From: a virus
Strand: one strand, 5' to 3'
IMG/VR virus record: IMGVR_UViG_3300006028_000007
Coordinates: 1 to 49,870 of that record
DNA length: 49,870 nt
The notes under the pieces were generated by a model, which was given only the letters and a program-made list of their open reading frames with translations, made no database searches and was not told where the DNA came from. Each line of letters begins with the position of its first letter. The first letter of the stretch is position 1. The translations under genes and the position numbers were made by a program. Shown here one piece after another: positions 20,615 to 27,967 of the stretch.

Positions 20615-21406
20615 ATGCCCAAGCTCCCGAAGGCGAAGGCCCGAGCCGTCGCCCAGGCGCCGGAGGCGCCCAGGTTCAACACGGTCCCGGACGGCGTCTA
20701 CCGGTGCCAGCTCAAGGAGGTCACTGTCCGCACCCCCAAGGGCGGCGGCGATCCCTTCTGGCGCACCGTCTGGGACATCGCCGAGAAGGGCTTCTCGGGG
20801 AGGCTGTTCGAGAACATCTCGCTCGGCGAGTCGTCCGAGTGGAAGATGAAGGAGTTCTTCGACGCGTTCGACGAGGAGCCCGACACCGACACCGACGAGC
20901 TGATCGGCGAGTACGCCTTCCTGCAGCTCGGCTCGGAGACGCAGAAGGTCGGCAAGCGCAAGGGCGAGATCGTCAACACGGTCGAGAAGTTCATCGCCCC
21001 GGACGAGGTCGATCGCGACGAGGAGGAAGATGACGAGGACGACGCTGACGAGGGAGAGGGCGAAGACGACGAGGAGGAAGAGGAGGACGACGAAGAGGGA
21101 GACGATGAAGACGAGGCTGAGGATGAGGAAGAGGATGACGAGCCCCCTCCTCCGAAGCGCAGCACGACATCAACCACTGCCCGGGACCGAAGCTCGTCCG
21201 AGCGAGTGAAGAAGAAGGGCTCTGGATCAAGTGCCCGCACACCGGAACCGGATGCGACGTCCCGCAAGCGTGCCAGCAGCACCGAACGTGCGTCCCGTAC
21301 CACGCGTTCGACCGAGGACGATGACGAGGAGGCCCCTACGACTGCCACGCGCCGGAGTGCTACCGGACGACGTGCTGGCGGGGGTACTGCCTCGAAGCGA
21401 CGGTAG
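20615..21406 (+). CDS. SSB-like (DUF669-type) protein with acidic tail
   Basis: A 263-residue protein. Residues 20-130 form an OB-like region: PDGVYRCQLKEVTVRTPKGG, DPFWRTVWDIAEKGFSGRLF, then KEFFDAFDEEPD and YAFLQLGSETQKVGKRKGEI. This resembles the DUF669-type protein found after Sak4 in many phages. About 50 Asp/Glu residues follow, as in bacterial SSB tails that recruit partners, then a basic Ser/Thr/Arg-rich end. The very long acidic run is unusual, since SSB tails are normally under ten acidic residues. A hairpin terminator follows. Confidence 0.65.
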   Translation: MPKLPKAKARAVAQAPEAPRFNTVPDGVYRCQLKEVTVRTPKGGGDPFWRTVWDIAEKGFSGRLFENISLGESSEWKMKEFFDAFDEEPDTDTDELIGEYAFLQLGSETQKVGKRKGEIVNTVEKFIAPDEVDRDEEEDDEDDADEGEGEDDEEEEEDDEEGDDEDEAEDEEEDDEPPPPKRSTTSTTARDRSSSERVKKKGSGSSARTPEPDATSRKRASSTERASRTTRSTEDDDEEAPTTATRRSATGRRAGGGTASKRR

Positions 21407-21412
21407 CCAAGT

Positions 21413-21433
21413 GGGGAGATTCGATCCCCTTCT
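21413..21433 (+). terminator. Weak intrinsic terminator
   Basis: A GGGGA/TCCCC stem with a 7-base loop, followed by TTCT, directly after the SSB-like gene. The loop reads GATTCGA, which only superficially recalls a tRNA T-loop. Confidence 0.5.
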
Positions 21434-21512
21434 AGACTGACAACAACCCTCTGTCCAAGGTGGAGGTGGGGTCTGCGGGAGCAGGCCCCCCTCCCACCAC
21501 CCAGGAGACGCA

Positions 21513-21794
21513 ATGTACATCTTCCGATTGAACCGGCGCGAGGACGTCACGGGAAAGAGCGGCACGGGTGCCGTCGTCCAGGGAATCCTCACCGAGGACG
21601 GCGTCGCCATCATGCGCTGGCTCGGCGACAAGCCGTCCACCGTGATACGGGAACCGCAGAACGGGTCCGATGTCATGGACGACGTGGCGTCTGTCCACGG
21701 ACACGACGGGCGCACGGTCATCGAGTGGCTCGTTGTGGCTGGCAGCTCCCAAGTGTGGACCACGAATCGCGAACTCGCCTCGGAGATTGTGTAG
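21513..21794 (+). CDS. Small conserved-type phage protein before DNA polymerase
   Basis: A 93-residue protein beginning MYIFRLNRREDVTGKSGTGA, predicted all beta (GAVVQGILTEDGVAIMRWLG). Short proteins with this FRLxRxEDxTGxSGTG start occur in many high-GC phages and have no assigned role. The leader has a long hairpin (21459-21501) just upstream of the AGGAGA site, which could control expression of this gene and the polymerase behind it. Confidence 0.7.
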   Translation: MYIFRLNRREDVTGKSGTGAVVQGILTEDGVAIMRWLGDKPSTVIREPQNGSDVMDDVASVHGHDGRTVIEWLVVAGSSQVWTTNRELASEIV

Positions 21795-21797
21795 GGC

Positions 21798-23627
21798 GTG
21801 AAGCTAGTCGCGATCGACACGGAGACGTCGGCCCTGCATCCCGACGATGGAGGCCGCGCTGTGGTTCTGGCCTGGGCCTGGCGCGACCGGGAGCGGCGTC
21901 TCCGCTCGCAGGCGATTCCAACCGCCTTCGCCACCAACCCCGAGTGGCCGGCATTCGATCGCGACTACTGGGAACACGTCTGTCGCTGGCTCGCCGAGCA
22001 GCAGGGCATCTACCACAACATGAAGTTCGATCTCCTCCACATGTGGTACGTGCTCCGTGGCATGACCACGCCTCACGGGGACCGGCTGGCGCCGCTGCAC
22101 ACGAAATGGGTCGAGAACTGTGTCTGGGACACCATGCTCACGCAGAAGGTGATCGCGGGCGAGAACTCCGCCGCACTCAAGAACACCGCCCGTCGGCTCT
22201 GGGGCGATCGCGCCGCGCTGGAAGCAGACGAGCTGGACGACTGGTTCGTCGCCAACCGCCAGAAGACCAAACCCCGCTATGCCGAGGCCCCGTGGCCCCT
22301 CGTCTCCAAGTACGCCCGGAAGGACGTCAAGCTCACGTATCGACTGTTCGAGTGGCAGTACGAGCGTCTGCAGATCGAGGGGGCAGCGGCCCGTCGGCTG
22401 GTCGATCGTGAACTGACGTTCTCTCGAGTAGTTCTGGCGATGGAGCAGCGCGGCATCCAGTTCGATGCCGAGGCGGCAAACCAGGCGGCCGAGTGGCTGC
22501 TGGATGAACAAGACCTCGTGGCGAAGTCGCTCCCCTTCCGGACCACGCTCCCCGCTGCGAAAGCCTATTACTTCGGCGACCTGCCCGGGGCGCTGGCGCT
22601 CACGCCCGCATCGTACACGGACTCCGGTGCTCCCGCGCTGGCCGAGCGGGACGTGGCCGAGCTGGCGCGGCAGGGCCAGCCCTACGCCCGCGAGTTCCAC
22701 CGGCACCAGGCGCTCAAGGCTATGGTGACCAAGTGGTACGGACCCTGGCCACGACTCCAGGGCGAGGACGGCCGACTCCGTCCCTTCTTCAATCTCACCA
22801 ACGTCCGCTCCCACCGGCTCTCCGTGCAGCGCGTCCAGCTCCAAGCGATTCCCCACGTGCGCCATTTCGTCGACATGGAACTCGATCCCGGCATCCCGCT
22901 GCCACGGGAACTGTTCGGCGCCAAGTCCGGTCACCGTCTCTGGGAAGTGGATCTCGCACAGGGCGAAGTCCGAATCGCAGCCGCCGTGACCGGGTGTGAA
23001 GCCATGATTCGGATCATCGAGACGCCTGGCAGCGACGTCCACGGGGAGACGACCAAGGAAGTCTTCGGGATCGACGAATCGGACCCCGAGTGGAAGAGCA
23101 AGCGTGACATCGCCAAGCGTCTGACCTTCGGCACCATCTACGCGGCCGGCGCCCGGAAGCTGGCGGAGACGGTCTACAAGGAGACCGGGATCGAAGTCAG
23201 CGAGACGCGGATGCGAGCGCTCATCAAGCGATACCGCGAGGTGTTCCACGAGTTCTTCACCTACGCCAGGGCAGCCGAGCGCTCCGTGGAACGTCTGGGG
23301 TACGTCACCCTCATCTCGGGAAAGCGCCGATACTTCAACTTCGGGGCGCCGCTCTGGGAAAAGGCGTACCAGGCCTTCAACGCCGTGATCCAGGGCGGAC
23401 TCGCCGAAACTATGAGAGACGTGATGATCCTCGTGGAGAAGGAGCTGCCGGGACGCCTGCTGCTGCAGATTCACGACAGCCTCGTGCTGGAGCTTCCCCG
23501 CCGATACGAGGGCGCCACCGACAAAGACCTCGCCGAATGGGTCCAGAACGAGATGATCGGCGTGTACGAGGCGCAGTTTGGCGTGCGATTCGGCGCCGAG
23601 GCCGATCTCTGGAAAAACAAGAAATGA
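21798..23627 (+). CDS. dpoZ: Family A DNA polymerase with 3'-5' exonuclease (DpoZ candidate)
   Basis: A 609-residue replicative polymerase starting at GTG 3 bases after the previous stop. Exonuclease motifs are intact: AIDTETSALH (D7, E9), YHNMKFDLL (N74, D78) and YARKDVKLT (Y172, D176). Polymerase motif A is VDLAQGEVRIAA (D385), motif B KRLTFGTIYAAG and motif C QIHDSLVLEL (H559, D560), with Ser where Pol I has Glu. PurZ lies two small genes downstream. In known 2-aminoadenine phages that arrangement marks DpoZ, a polymerase that favours dZTP over dATP. The polymerase identity is certain, the Z preference inferred. Confidence 0.9.
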   Translation: MKLVAIDTETSALHPDDGGRAVVLAWAWRDRERRLRSQAIPTAFATNPEWPAFDRDYWEHVCRWLAEQQGIYHNMKFDLLHMWYVLRGMTTPHGDRLAPLHTKWVENCVWDTMLTQKVIAGENSAALKNTARRLWGDRAALEADELDDWFVANRQKTKPRYAEAPWPLVSKYARKDVKLTYRLFEWQYERLQIEGAAARRLVDRELTFSRVVLAMEQRGIQFDAEAANQAAEWLLDEQDLVAKSLPFRTTLPAAKAYYFGDLPGALALTPASYTDSGAPALAERDVAELARQGQPYAREFHRHQALKAMVTKWYGPWPRLQGEDGRLRPFFNLTNVRSHRLSVQRVQLQAIPHVRHFVDMELDPGIPLPRELFGAKSGHRLWEVDLAQGEVRIAAAVTGCEAMIRIIETPGSDVHGETTKEVFGIDESDPEWKSKRDIAKRLTFGTIYAAGARKLAETVYKETGIEVSETRMRALIKRYREVFHEFFTYARAAERSVERLGYVTLISGKRRYFNFGAPLWEKAYQAFNAVIQGGLAETMRDVMILVEKELPGRLLLQIHDSLVLELPRRYEGATDKDLAEWVQNEMIGVYEAQFGVRFGAEADLWKNKK

Positions 23628-23734
23628 TCGATCCGATCCGGATCGAGCCGGACGCCTGGGGCAGATTCGACCCACCCGAGGACTTCGAGGACAGAGAAGA
23701 GGTCGATTACGAGGAGGAAGACGATGAAGAATAG
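23624..23734 (+). CDS. Very small acidic protein
   Basis: A 36-residue protein, MIDPIRIEPDAWGRFDPPED and onwards, with a Glu/Asp tail. Its ATG overlaps the polymerase TGA (ATGA) and its end overlaps the next gene. It could be a coupling peptide or a small polymerase partner. Nothing more can be read. Confidence 0.5.
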   Translation: MIDPIRIEPDAWGRFDPPEDFEDREEVDYEEEDDEE

Positions 23735-23891
23735 GCAGCCGATCAGGAGGAGGCCGAAGTGCCCGAGCGCGGCGTGCCCCGTGACGCCCGCACGGCGGTT
23801 CGTGAAGGAGTACACGGTGGCGTTCTGGGACTCGTGGGACGGCCGCGAAGTCGGTAGCCAGAAGACGCCCGTTCTGCCGCCGTCCAGATGA
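23724..23891 (+). CDS. Small basic protein before PurZ
   Basis: A 55-residue protein, MKNRQPIRRRPKCPSAACPV and onwards, with CPSAAC in its basic N-terminus and FVKEYTVAFWDSWDGREVGS behind. Its TGA overlaps the PurZ ATG (ATGA), so it is coupled to PurZ translation. The function is unknown. Confidence 0.55.
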   Translation: MKNRQPIRRRPKCPSAACPVTPARRFVKEYTVAFWDSWDGREVGSQKTPVLPPSR

Positions 23892-25003
23892 ACCGAATAC
23901 AAGTCGTCGTCGGAGGGCAGTACGGGTCCGAGGGCAAGGGCGCGGTCTGCCGCTGGCTCGCCAGCGGTCGCAGCACCTCGTGCGTCCGCGTTGGAGGACC
24001 CAACGCCGGGCACACGGCCTACGATCCCACCGGAAAGGAGTGGAAGCTCCAGCAGGTGCCGATCGGGGCGATCGCGAACAGCCGTCCGCTCTACATCGGG
24101 GCGGGGTCAGAGATCGACACCGATCTGCTCGAATCCGAGATTCGGGCGCTGGACGAGGCCGGATTCGAGGTGTCCAAACGCCTCATGATCGACCCGATGG
24201 CCACCGTGGTCCTGCGCTCGCACAGCATCGAGGAGTACGGTCACGCGGCACGACACGGGACGTCCGGTCTGACGCGTACGATCGGGTCCACGGGGAAAGG
24301 CGTGGGGGCGGCCCGCGCCGACCGCATCTGGCGCCGCGCCGCGATCATCCGCAACCTTCCCGACGTCCAGAACGACCACATGGTCTACACCAACTCGCGT
24401 GTCTTCAAGGTCAAATGTCAGGACACCGCGTGGTGGATGCGCAACGACGGCAGCGATACGCTGCAGATCGAGGCGACCCAGGGCTTCGGCCTCGGACTCC
24501 ACCAGCCGACCTATCCCTTCGCGACCAGCGTCGACTGCCGAGCGATCGATGCGCTGTCGCAGGCGGGAATCTCGCCCTGGGAAGTCCTCCCCGATCGCTT
24601 CGAGGCGTGGGTGGTGCTCCGGACCTTCCCGATCCGGGTGGCGGGCAACTCGGGGCCGATGTATCGGGAAATCTCCTGGGAGGAGATCGGACAGGAACCC
24701 GAGCACACAACCGTGACCAAGAAGCAGCGCCGCATCGGAGAGTGGGACGCCAAGCTCGCCCGCGCCGCGCTACAAGCCAACGGCTCCGACAATCCCTGGT
24801 GTCCCGGTCCCCGCTGCCCGGTCAAGGTGGTGATCACGTTCCTGGACTACGTCTTCCCGCCGCTCAAGAACTGCACGGACGCTGAGCACATCCTCAGTCT
24901 CGCCGGCGACTGGCTGCGATACCGCGAGGAGGAGCTGGGGGTGAGCATCCGCGCGGTCGGTACCGGACCCAAGACCCTCGTCGATCTCCAAGGAGAATAC
25001 TGA
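23888..25003 (+). CDS. purZ: PurZ, 2-aminodeoxyadenylosuccinate synthetase
   Basis: A 371-residue homologue of adenylosuccinate synthetase. The N-terminal motif reads VVGGQYGSEGKGAV, so the catalytic Asp of PurA (in GDEGKG) is Ser14. That change is the known signature of PurZ, which joins Asp to dGMP on the way to 2-aminoadenine nucleotides. Other PurA-family parts are present: RVGGPNAGHTAYDP, TIGSTGKGVGAARADRI and IEATQGFGLGLHQ. The protein is shorter than cellular PurA (about 430), as usual for phage forms. It is coupled to the gene before it and lies beside the polymerase, a MazG-like gene and a dUTPase. Confidence 0.93.
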   Translation: MNRIQVVVGGQYGSEGKGAVCRWLASGRSTSCVRVGGPNAGHTAYDPTGKEWKLQQVPIGAIANSRPLYIGAGSEIDTDLLESEIRALDEAGFEVSKRLMIDPMATVVLRSHSIEEYGHAARHGTSGLTRTIGSTGKGVGAARADRIWRRAAIIRNLPDVQNDHMVYTNSRVFKVKCQDTAWWMRNDGSDTLQIEATQGFGLGLHQPTYPFATSVDCRAIDALSQAGISPWEVLPDRFEAWVVLRTFPIRVAGNSGPMYREISWEEIGQEPEHTTVTKKQRRIGEWDAKLARAALQANGSDNPWCPGPRCPVKVVITFLDYVFPPLKNCTDAEHILSLAGDWLRYREEELGVSIRAVGTGPKTLVDLQGEY

Positions 25004-25005
25004 CC

Positions 25006-25119
25006 ATGGCGTGCGTCTGCGGACACGCTGACGAAGAACACGAGAACTCGGGATACTTCCGTGCGTGCGAAGTAGACGAGTGCCAGTGTGTGGATTATGA
25101 GGAGGAAGAGGAGGACTGA
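25006..25119 (+). CDS. Cys-rich acidic micro-protein
   Basis: A 37-residue protein with MACVCGHADEEHE and CEVDECQCVDYEE, so C-x-C-x-H and C-x5-C-x-C groups that could hold a zinc ion, plus a Glu-rich end. It starts 2 bases after the PurZ stop, and its TGA shares a base with the next ATG. The function is unknown. It was chosen because it fills the gap exactly in the coupled style of this operon. Confidence 0.5.
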   Translation: MACVCGHADEEHENSGYFRACEVDECQCVDYEEEEED

Positions 25120-25307
25120 TGTCCGAAGGCTCGATCGTTATCCGCTACGACATGGAAGAACAGGGCCAGGCAGACGCGCTCTGGCGCGAACTCAACAAGT
25201 GGCTTCGGGACACAACGGCCGTGCAGGTTCGAGATACGGCGCTATTCGAGGGCGACATTCTGCGAACCGGATACTCGGCCCTCATCAAGGTGGAGGAACA
25301 CAAGTAG
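25119..25307 (+). CDS. Small hypothetical protein
   Basis: A 62-residue protein, MSEGSIVIRYDMEEQGQADA and onwards, with a strand-helix-strand pattern (SIVIRYD, DALWRELNKWLRD, YSALIKVEEH). It lies between PurZ and the MazG-like gene and overlaps both neighbours by 1 base. A small ACT/ferredoxin-like fold is possible. No family was recognised. Confidence 0.6.
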   Translation: MSEGSIVIRYDMEEQGQADALWRELNKWLRDTTAVQVRDTALFEGDILRTGYSALIKVEEHK

Positions 25308-25903
25308 TGGAAGAACCCAACTCCGAAGGCACCGGAATCATCGGAGCTGACACCACCGATCCCGCTCGATTCCTCATGATCGAGCACAAGGAAGGCAAGC
25401 ACTCGGGTCGACGAGCCAACGGCCTCTGCCCACACTGCCGCGAACTGGAGGGGCGGTGTCCTGGCTGCGGCGCAGGTGAAGACGTGCCGCATCTGGAGAG
25501 CTGTCCTGTCTTCAGGTGGCTGCCGAGCGGGGTGAATTCCAACACGGTGAGTCCCCAGCCCGGAACCATGGACCAGGAAGAGGCTCTGCGCACGCTGTGG
25601 AACCTCCTCAATCTCGCAGAGCAGGACAAGGTCATCCCCAAGGCGGTCGAATACGGGGCCGCCGACCTCGACATCATGGGCTTCGCCCTCGGTGTGATGC
25701 TCAACTCGGACGGTGCGCGCGACCACGAGTGGACGTCGGCCGAACTGCAGGAAATGGCCTGCTGGTTCTACGAGCTGGGAAAGGTCGCGCGGGCCTTCGG
25801 CGCGATGGCTCACGGACGAATCCCCAACGCCGATACGCCCCACGACGCGGGTGTCTACGCCAGGATCATTCAGGTGATCCGGGAAAGGGGGAAGTGGATG
25901 TAA
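25307..25903 (+). CDS. MazG-like/MazZ candidate with N-terminal zinc ribbon
   Basis: A 198-residue protein starting at GTG that overlaps the TAG before it. Residues 40-75 form a zinc ribbon (CPHC, CPGCG, then C). From about residue 88 an all-helical domain carries EEALRTLWNLLNLAEQDK, KAVEYGAADLDIMGFALG, AELQEMACWFYELGKVAR and DTPHDAGVYARIIQVIRE. This resembles the MazG-type pyrophosphohydrolases of actinophages. In Z phages MazZ turns dGTP or GTP into monophosphate, feeding PurZ. The position three genes after PurZ supports that. The classical EExxE spacing is not plainly visible, so the activity is inferred. Confidence 0.6.
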   Translation: MEEPNSEGTGIIGADTTDPARFLMIEHKEGKHSGRRANGLCPHCRELEGRCPGCGAGEDVPHLESCPVFRWLPSGVNSNTVSPQPGTMDQEEALRTLWNLLNLAEQDKVIPKAVEYGAADLDIMGFALGVMLNSDGARDHEWTSAELQEMACWFYELGKVARAFGAMAHGRIPNADTPHDAGVYARIIQVIRERGKWM

Positions 25904-25948
25904 CGAACTGGCCCGCCCTCGTCCACCGAACATGCACAAGGAGACATC

Positions 25949-26503
25949 GTGCGACTGCTCAAGAGAATCGTTCCCGTCATCATCGCCGCGTTCCTGCTCG
26001 GCGGAGTGATGCCCCTGCTGATTCTGTCGGCCAAGCCCGCGCACGCGATCGGGTCGGCCTGCTACTTCTCGGACTGGCAGAACACCTGGTACTGGGACGG
26101 CAACCAGGAGGCGGACCACGACATCACCGATATCGGAGTCGGGGTCGTGCACGTCCACTTTGCGATCACGGCGTACCGCTACAGCGACTCCAACGGGAAT
26201 TGTTGGAGACAGTACGTCTGGGAGGTGTGGAACGACGGCACCCCCAACGAGAACGCCGACATCATCGTCGGCGGTCGGGTGTGGGCCTGCGGCGTCTACC
26301 AGGGCACCTGGTGGGTCGAAGTCCGGGGCGCCGCCACGGGGGCGGCTAGCTCGCCTGTGATCGGCTACGGTCCGGGTCCGTGCGGACGTCAGGTAGACGA
26401 CTTCCGGAGCTACGAGACGCCCTGGTCGGCTCAGAACTGGTCGCTCTGGCCAGACACGTACACCAACTTCAACCCCAACTGGTACACCAGCTTCAATAGC
26501 TGA
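25949..26503 (+). CDS. Secreted aromatic-rich protein
   Basis: A 184-residue protein with a full signal peptide: basic MRLLKR, hydrophobic core IVPVIIAAFLLGGVMPLLIL, and cleavage motif AHA near residue 33. The mature part is rich in Trp/Tyr (CYFSDWQNTWYWDGN, WTVE-like strands, ending NPNWYTSFNS) and has four to five Cys, so a small disulphide-bonded beta domain is likely. It starts at GTG after AAGGAGA. Secreted proteins are unusual in a nucleotide-metabolism operon. A role in envelope change or exclusion is possible but not shown. Confidence 0.75.
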   Translation: MRLLKRIVPVIIAAFLLGGVMPLLILSAKPAHAIGSACYFSDWQNTWYWDGNQEADHDITDIGVGVVHVHFAITAYRYSDSNGNCWRQYVWEVWNDGTPNENADIIVGGRVWACGVYQGTWWVEVRGAATGAASSPVIGYGPGPCGRQVDDFRSYETPWSAQNWSLWPDTYTNFNPNWYTSFNS

Positions 26504-26649
26504 TGGGCTGGTGGCTCCTCGGACGCATCCGATCGTTCCTGGGCGGCAACTGCGATACTGGAGGGACCTGTCGAGCGCACAACGAGCGCTGCGCCGGAGC
26601 GTTCCAGCACTCGGGCATCCACTGGTGCGGAAGAGGATGCTACTGGTGA
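26503..26649 (+). CDS. Cys-rich micro-protein
   Basis: A 48-residue protein, MGWWLLGRIRSFLGGNCDTG and onwards. Its six Cys are arranged C-x5-C-x6-C, then C-x3-C late, with several His, suggesting a metal-binding or disulphide peptide. Its ATG shares a base with the TGA of the secreted protein gene (TGATG), so the two are co-translated. Confidence 0.5.
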   Translation: MGWWLLGRIRSFLGGNCDTGGTCRAHNERCAGAFQHSGIHWCGRGCYW

Positions 26650-26738
26650 TCGGCTGGGACAAGGACAACGGCAAGTCCAAAGACGACAAGGACAAGGACA
26701 AGCCCGAAGAGCCGGCGCGCGATCCCAGTAAGAACTGA
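26637..26738 (+). CDS. Lys/Asp-rich micro-protein
   Basis: About 33 residues: MLLVIGWDKDNGKSKDDKD, then a Lys/Asp-rich disordered end. The start could also be the GTG at 26646. It overlaps the end of the Cys-rich gene. Support is limited to position and an open frame. Confidence 0.4.
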   Translation: MLLVIGWDKDNGKSKDDKDKDKPEEPARDPSKN

Positions 26739-26789
26739 ATCCGAGCGGGGGTCCGGTTCGCCGGGCTCCCGTTCCCATAAAGGAGACAC

Positions 26790-27650
26790 ATGGACGAGTT
26801 CTGGATGCTGTGGGGGTGGTTCAGCCACGTCCTCGGCCTCGATAACCTCTCTGGCCCCTTCTACGGGTTCTGGAGCGGCTTCGGGTCCGACATCACGGAG
26901 CTGGCTATTCTGGGCGGCCTCGTGTCGGTCTATCTCCGGCACAACTGCCACGTGAAAAGGTGCTGGCGGATCGGCCGCGAGCGGGTGGAGGGCACAACCC
27001 TCGTGGTCTGCCGCAAGCACCACCCGCACGACGCGCCCGAGGCCCACGAGATCGGGGGGCTCCACGAGGAGGCTACGGGGGGGCGGCTGGTGCCCGATCC
27101 AGCGTCAGACGAGACACGCATAGACCGCTCGCGGGGGCCAGGCGCCGCAGGAGGCGTCGTACAAGCGCAGAACGTGCGCGCCGGAGGCGCCCCCACGGTG
27201 ATCAGCGAGTTGCCCTTCGCTCCGATGGTCGAGGCTCCCGATTCCATCGACCACCTCACGCTACCCACGCGCGCCCACCCCGATGACGCCGGGCTTGATC
27301 TCTACGTGACCGAGGACGCAATCGTGCGACCGGGCCAGTTCGTGGACATTCACTGCCGTCTGGGGATGGAGCTGCCCTCGAACCTCTGGGCGCTGGTCAT
27401 CGGCCGATCAAGTACGCTACGGAAGCGGGGGCTGATCGTCAACCCGGGCATCATTGACACGGGCTACCGGGGCGAGCTGTTCACGGGCGTATGGAATGCA
27501 GGCGAGAAGCCCGTCGAAGTCAAGACGGGCGAGCGTCTCGCCCAAATCATCCTCTTCCACAACCTCACGCAGCACTACGTGCCCGTTCTCGTCGAGGCGC
27601 TCAGCCAGTCATCCCGTGGCGAGCAGGGATTCGGGAGTTCCGGCCAGTGA
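26790..27650 (+). CDS. dut: dUTPase fused to an N-terminal membrane domain
   Basis: A 286-residue protein. Residues 1-75 hold a membrane-associated segment (ITELAILGGLVSVYLR) then CHVKRCWRIGR and VVCRKHHP, a module known as a free-standing small protein in high-GC phages. After a disordered linker, residues 145-286 are a complete trimeric dUTPase: AGLDLY (motif 1), GRSST (2), GIIDTGYRGELF (3, catalytic Asp), GERLAQIIL (4) and RGEQGFGSSG (5). It removes dUTP and makes dUMP. The fusion is unusual and would place dUTPase at the membrane. An AGGAG site precedes the ATG. Confidence 0.88.
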   Translation: MDEFWMLWGWFSHVLGLDNLSGPFYGFWSGFGSDITELAILGGLVSVYLRHNCHVKRCWRIGRERVEGTTLVVCRKHHPHDAPEAHEIGGLHEEATGGRLVPDPASDETRIDRSRGPGAAGGVVQAQNVRAGGAPTVISELPFAPMVEAPDSIDHLTLPTRAHPDDAGLDLYVTEDAIVRPGQFVDIHCRLGMELPSNLWALVIGRSSTLRKRGLIVNPGIIDTGYRGELFTGVWNAGEKPVEVKTGERLAQIILFHNLTQHYVPVLVEALSQSSRGEQGFGSSGQ

Positions 27651-27967
27651 GCTTCAAGGTCCATATCATCGACAACTGGCCTGGTCTGACTCTGGACGTC
27701 TATCTCGCCGAAACATCGGCAGGAGGCACCTATCTACACACTCACCGTGGCGACATCAAGCCCCACCCGTCCAACGCGACTCTCGACTCAGAGGATCGAT
27801 GGTTCCATCTCTCTCACGCAGCTGCGCCCGTTCTTCTTGCGGCACTCGCTCGACAGTTGGGCGCAGTGGAACACCCCGCACAACTCCGCCGGGACTACGA
27901 AGACGAACGCCGCCGCGTGGATCGTATGATCAACCATCTGATCGGCGAAGGACACATTCACCCATGA
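27647..27967 (+). CDS. Hypothetical protein
   Basis: A 106-residue protein starting at GTG that overlaps the dUTPase TGA. It begins with beta-like segments (SFKVHIIDNWPGLTLDVYLA), then a helical C-terminus (RRDYEDERRRVDRMINHLI). The function is unknown; the coupling ties it to the nucleotide genes. Confidence 0.65.
   Translation: MSFKVHIIDNWPGLTLDVYLAETSAGGTYLHTHRGDIKPHPSNATLDSEDRWFHLSHAAAPVLLAALARQLGAVEHPAQLRRDYEDERRRVDRMINHLIGEGHIHP

Noticed and set aside
21360-21440. tRNA-like stretch with GATTCGATCC recalling a T-loop
   Set aside because: The 7-base loop is shifted relative to a real T-loop and no acceptor, D or anticodon arm can be built. It works better as a short terminator hairpin.
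21804-23675. Long open frame opposite the DNA polymerase gene
   Set aside because: The plus strand has all polymerase and exonuclease motifs. The minus frame is a GC-driven shadow.
23888-25003. Ordinary adenylosuccinate synthetase (PurA)
   Set aside because: The catalytic Asp of GDEGKG is Ser, the protein is shorter than PurA, and it sits beside a phage polymerase and a MazG-like gene.
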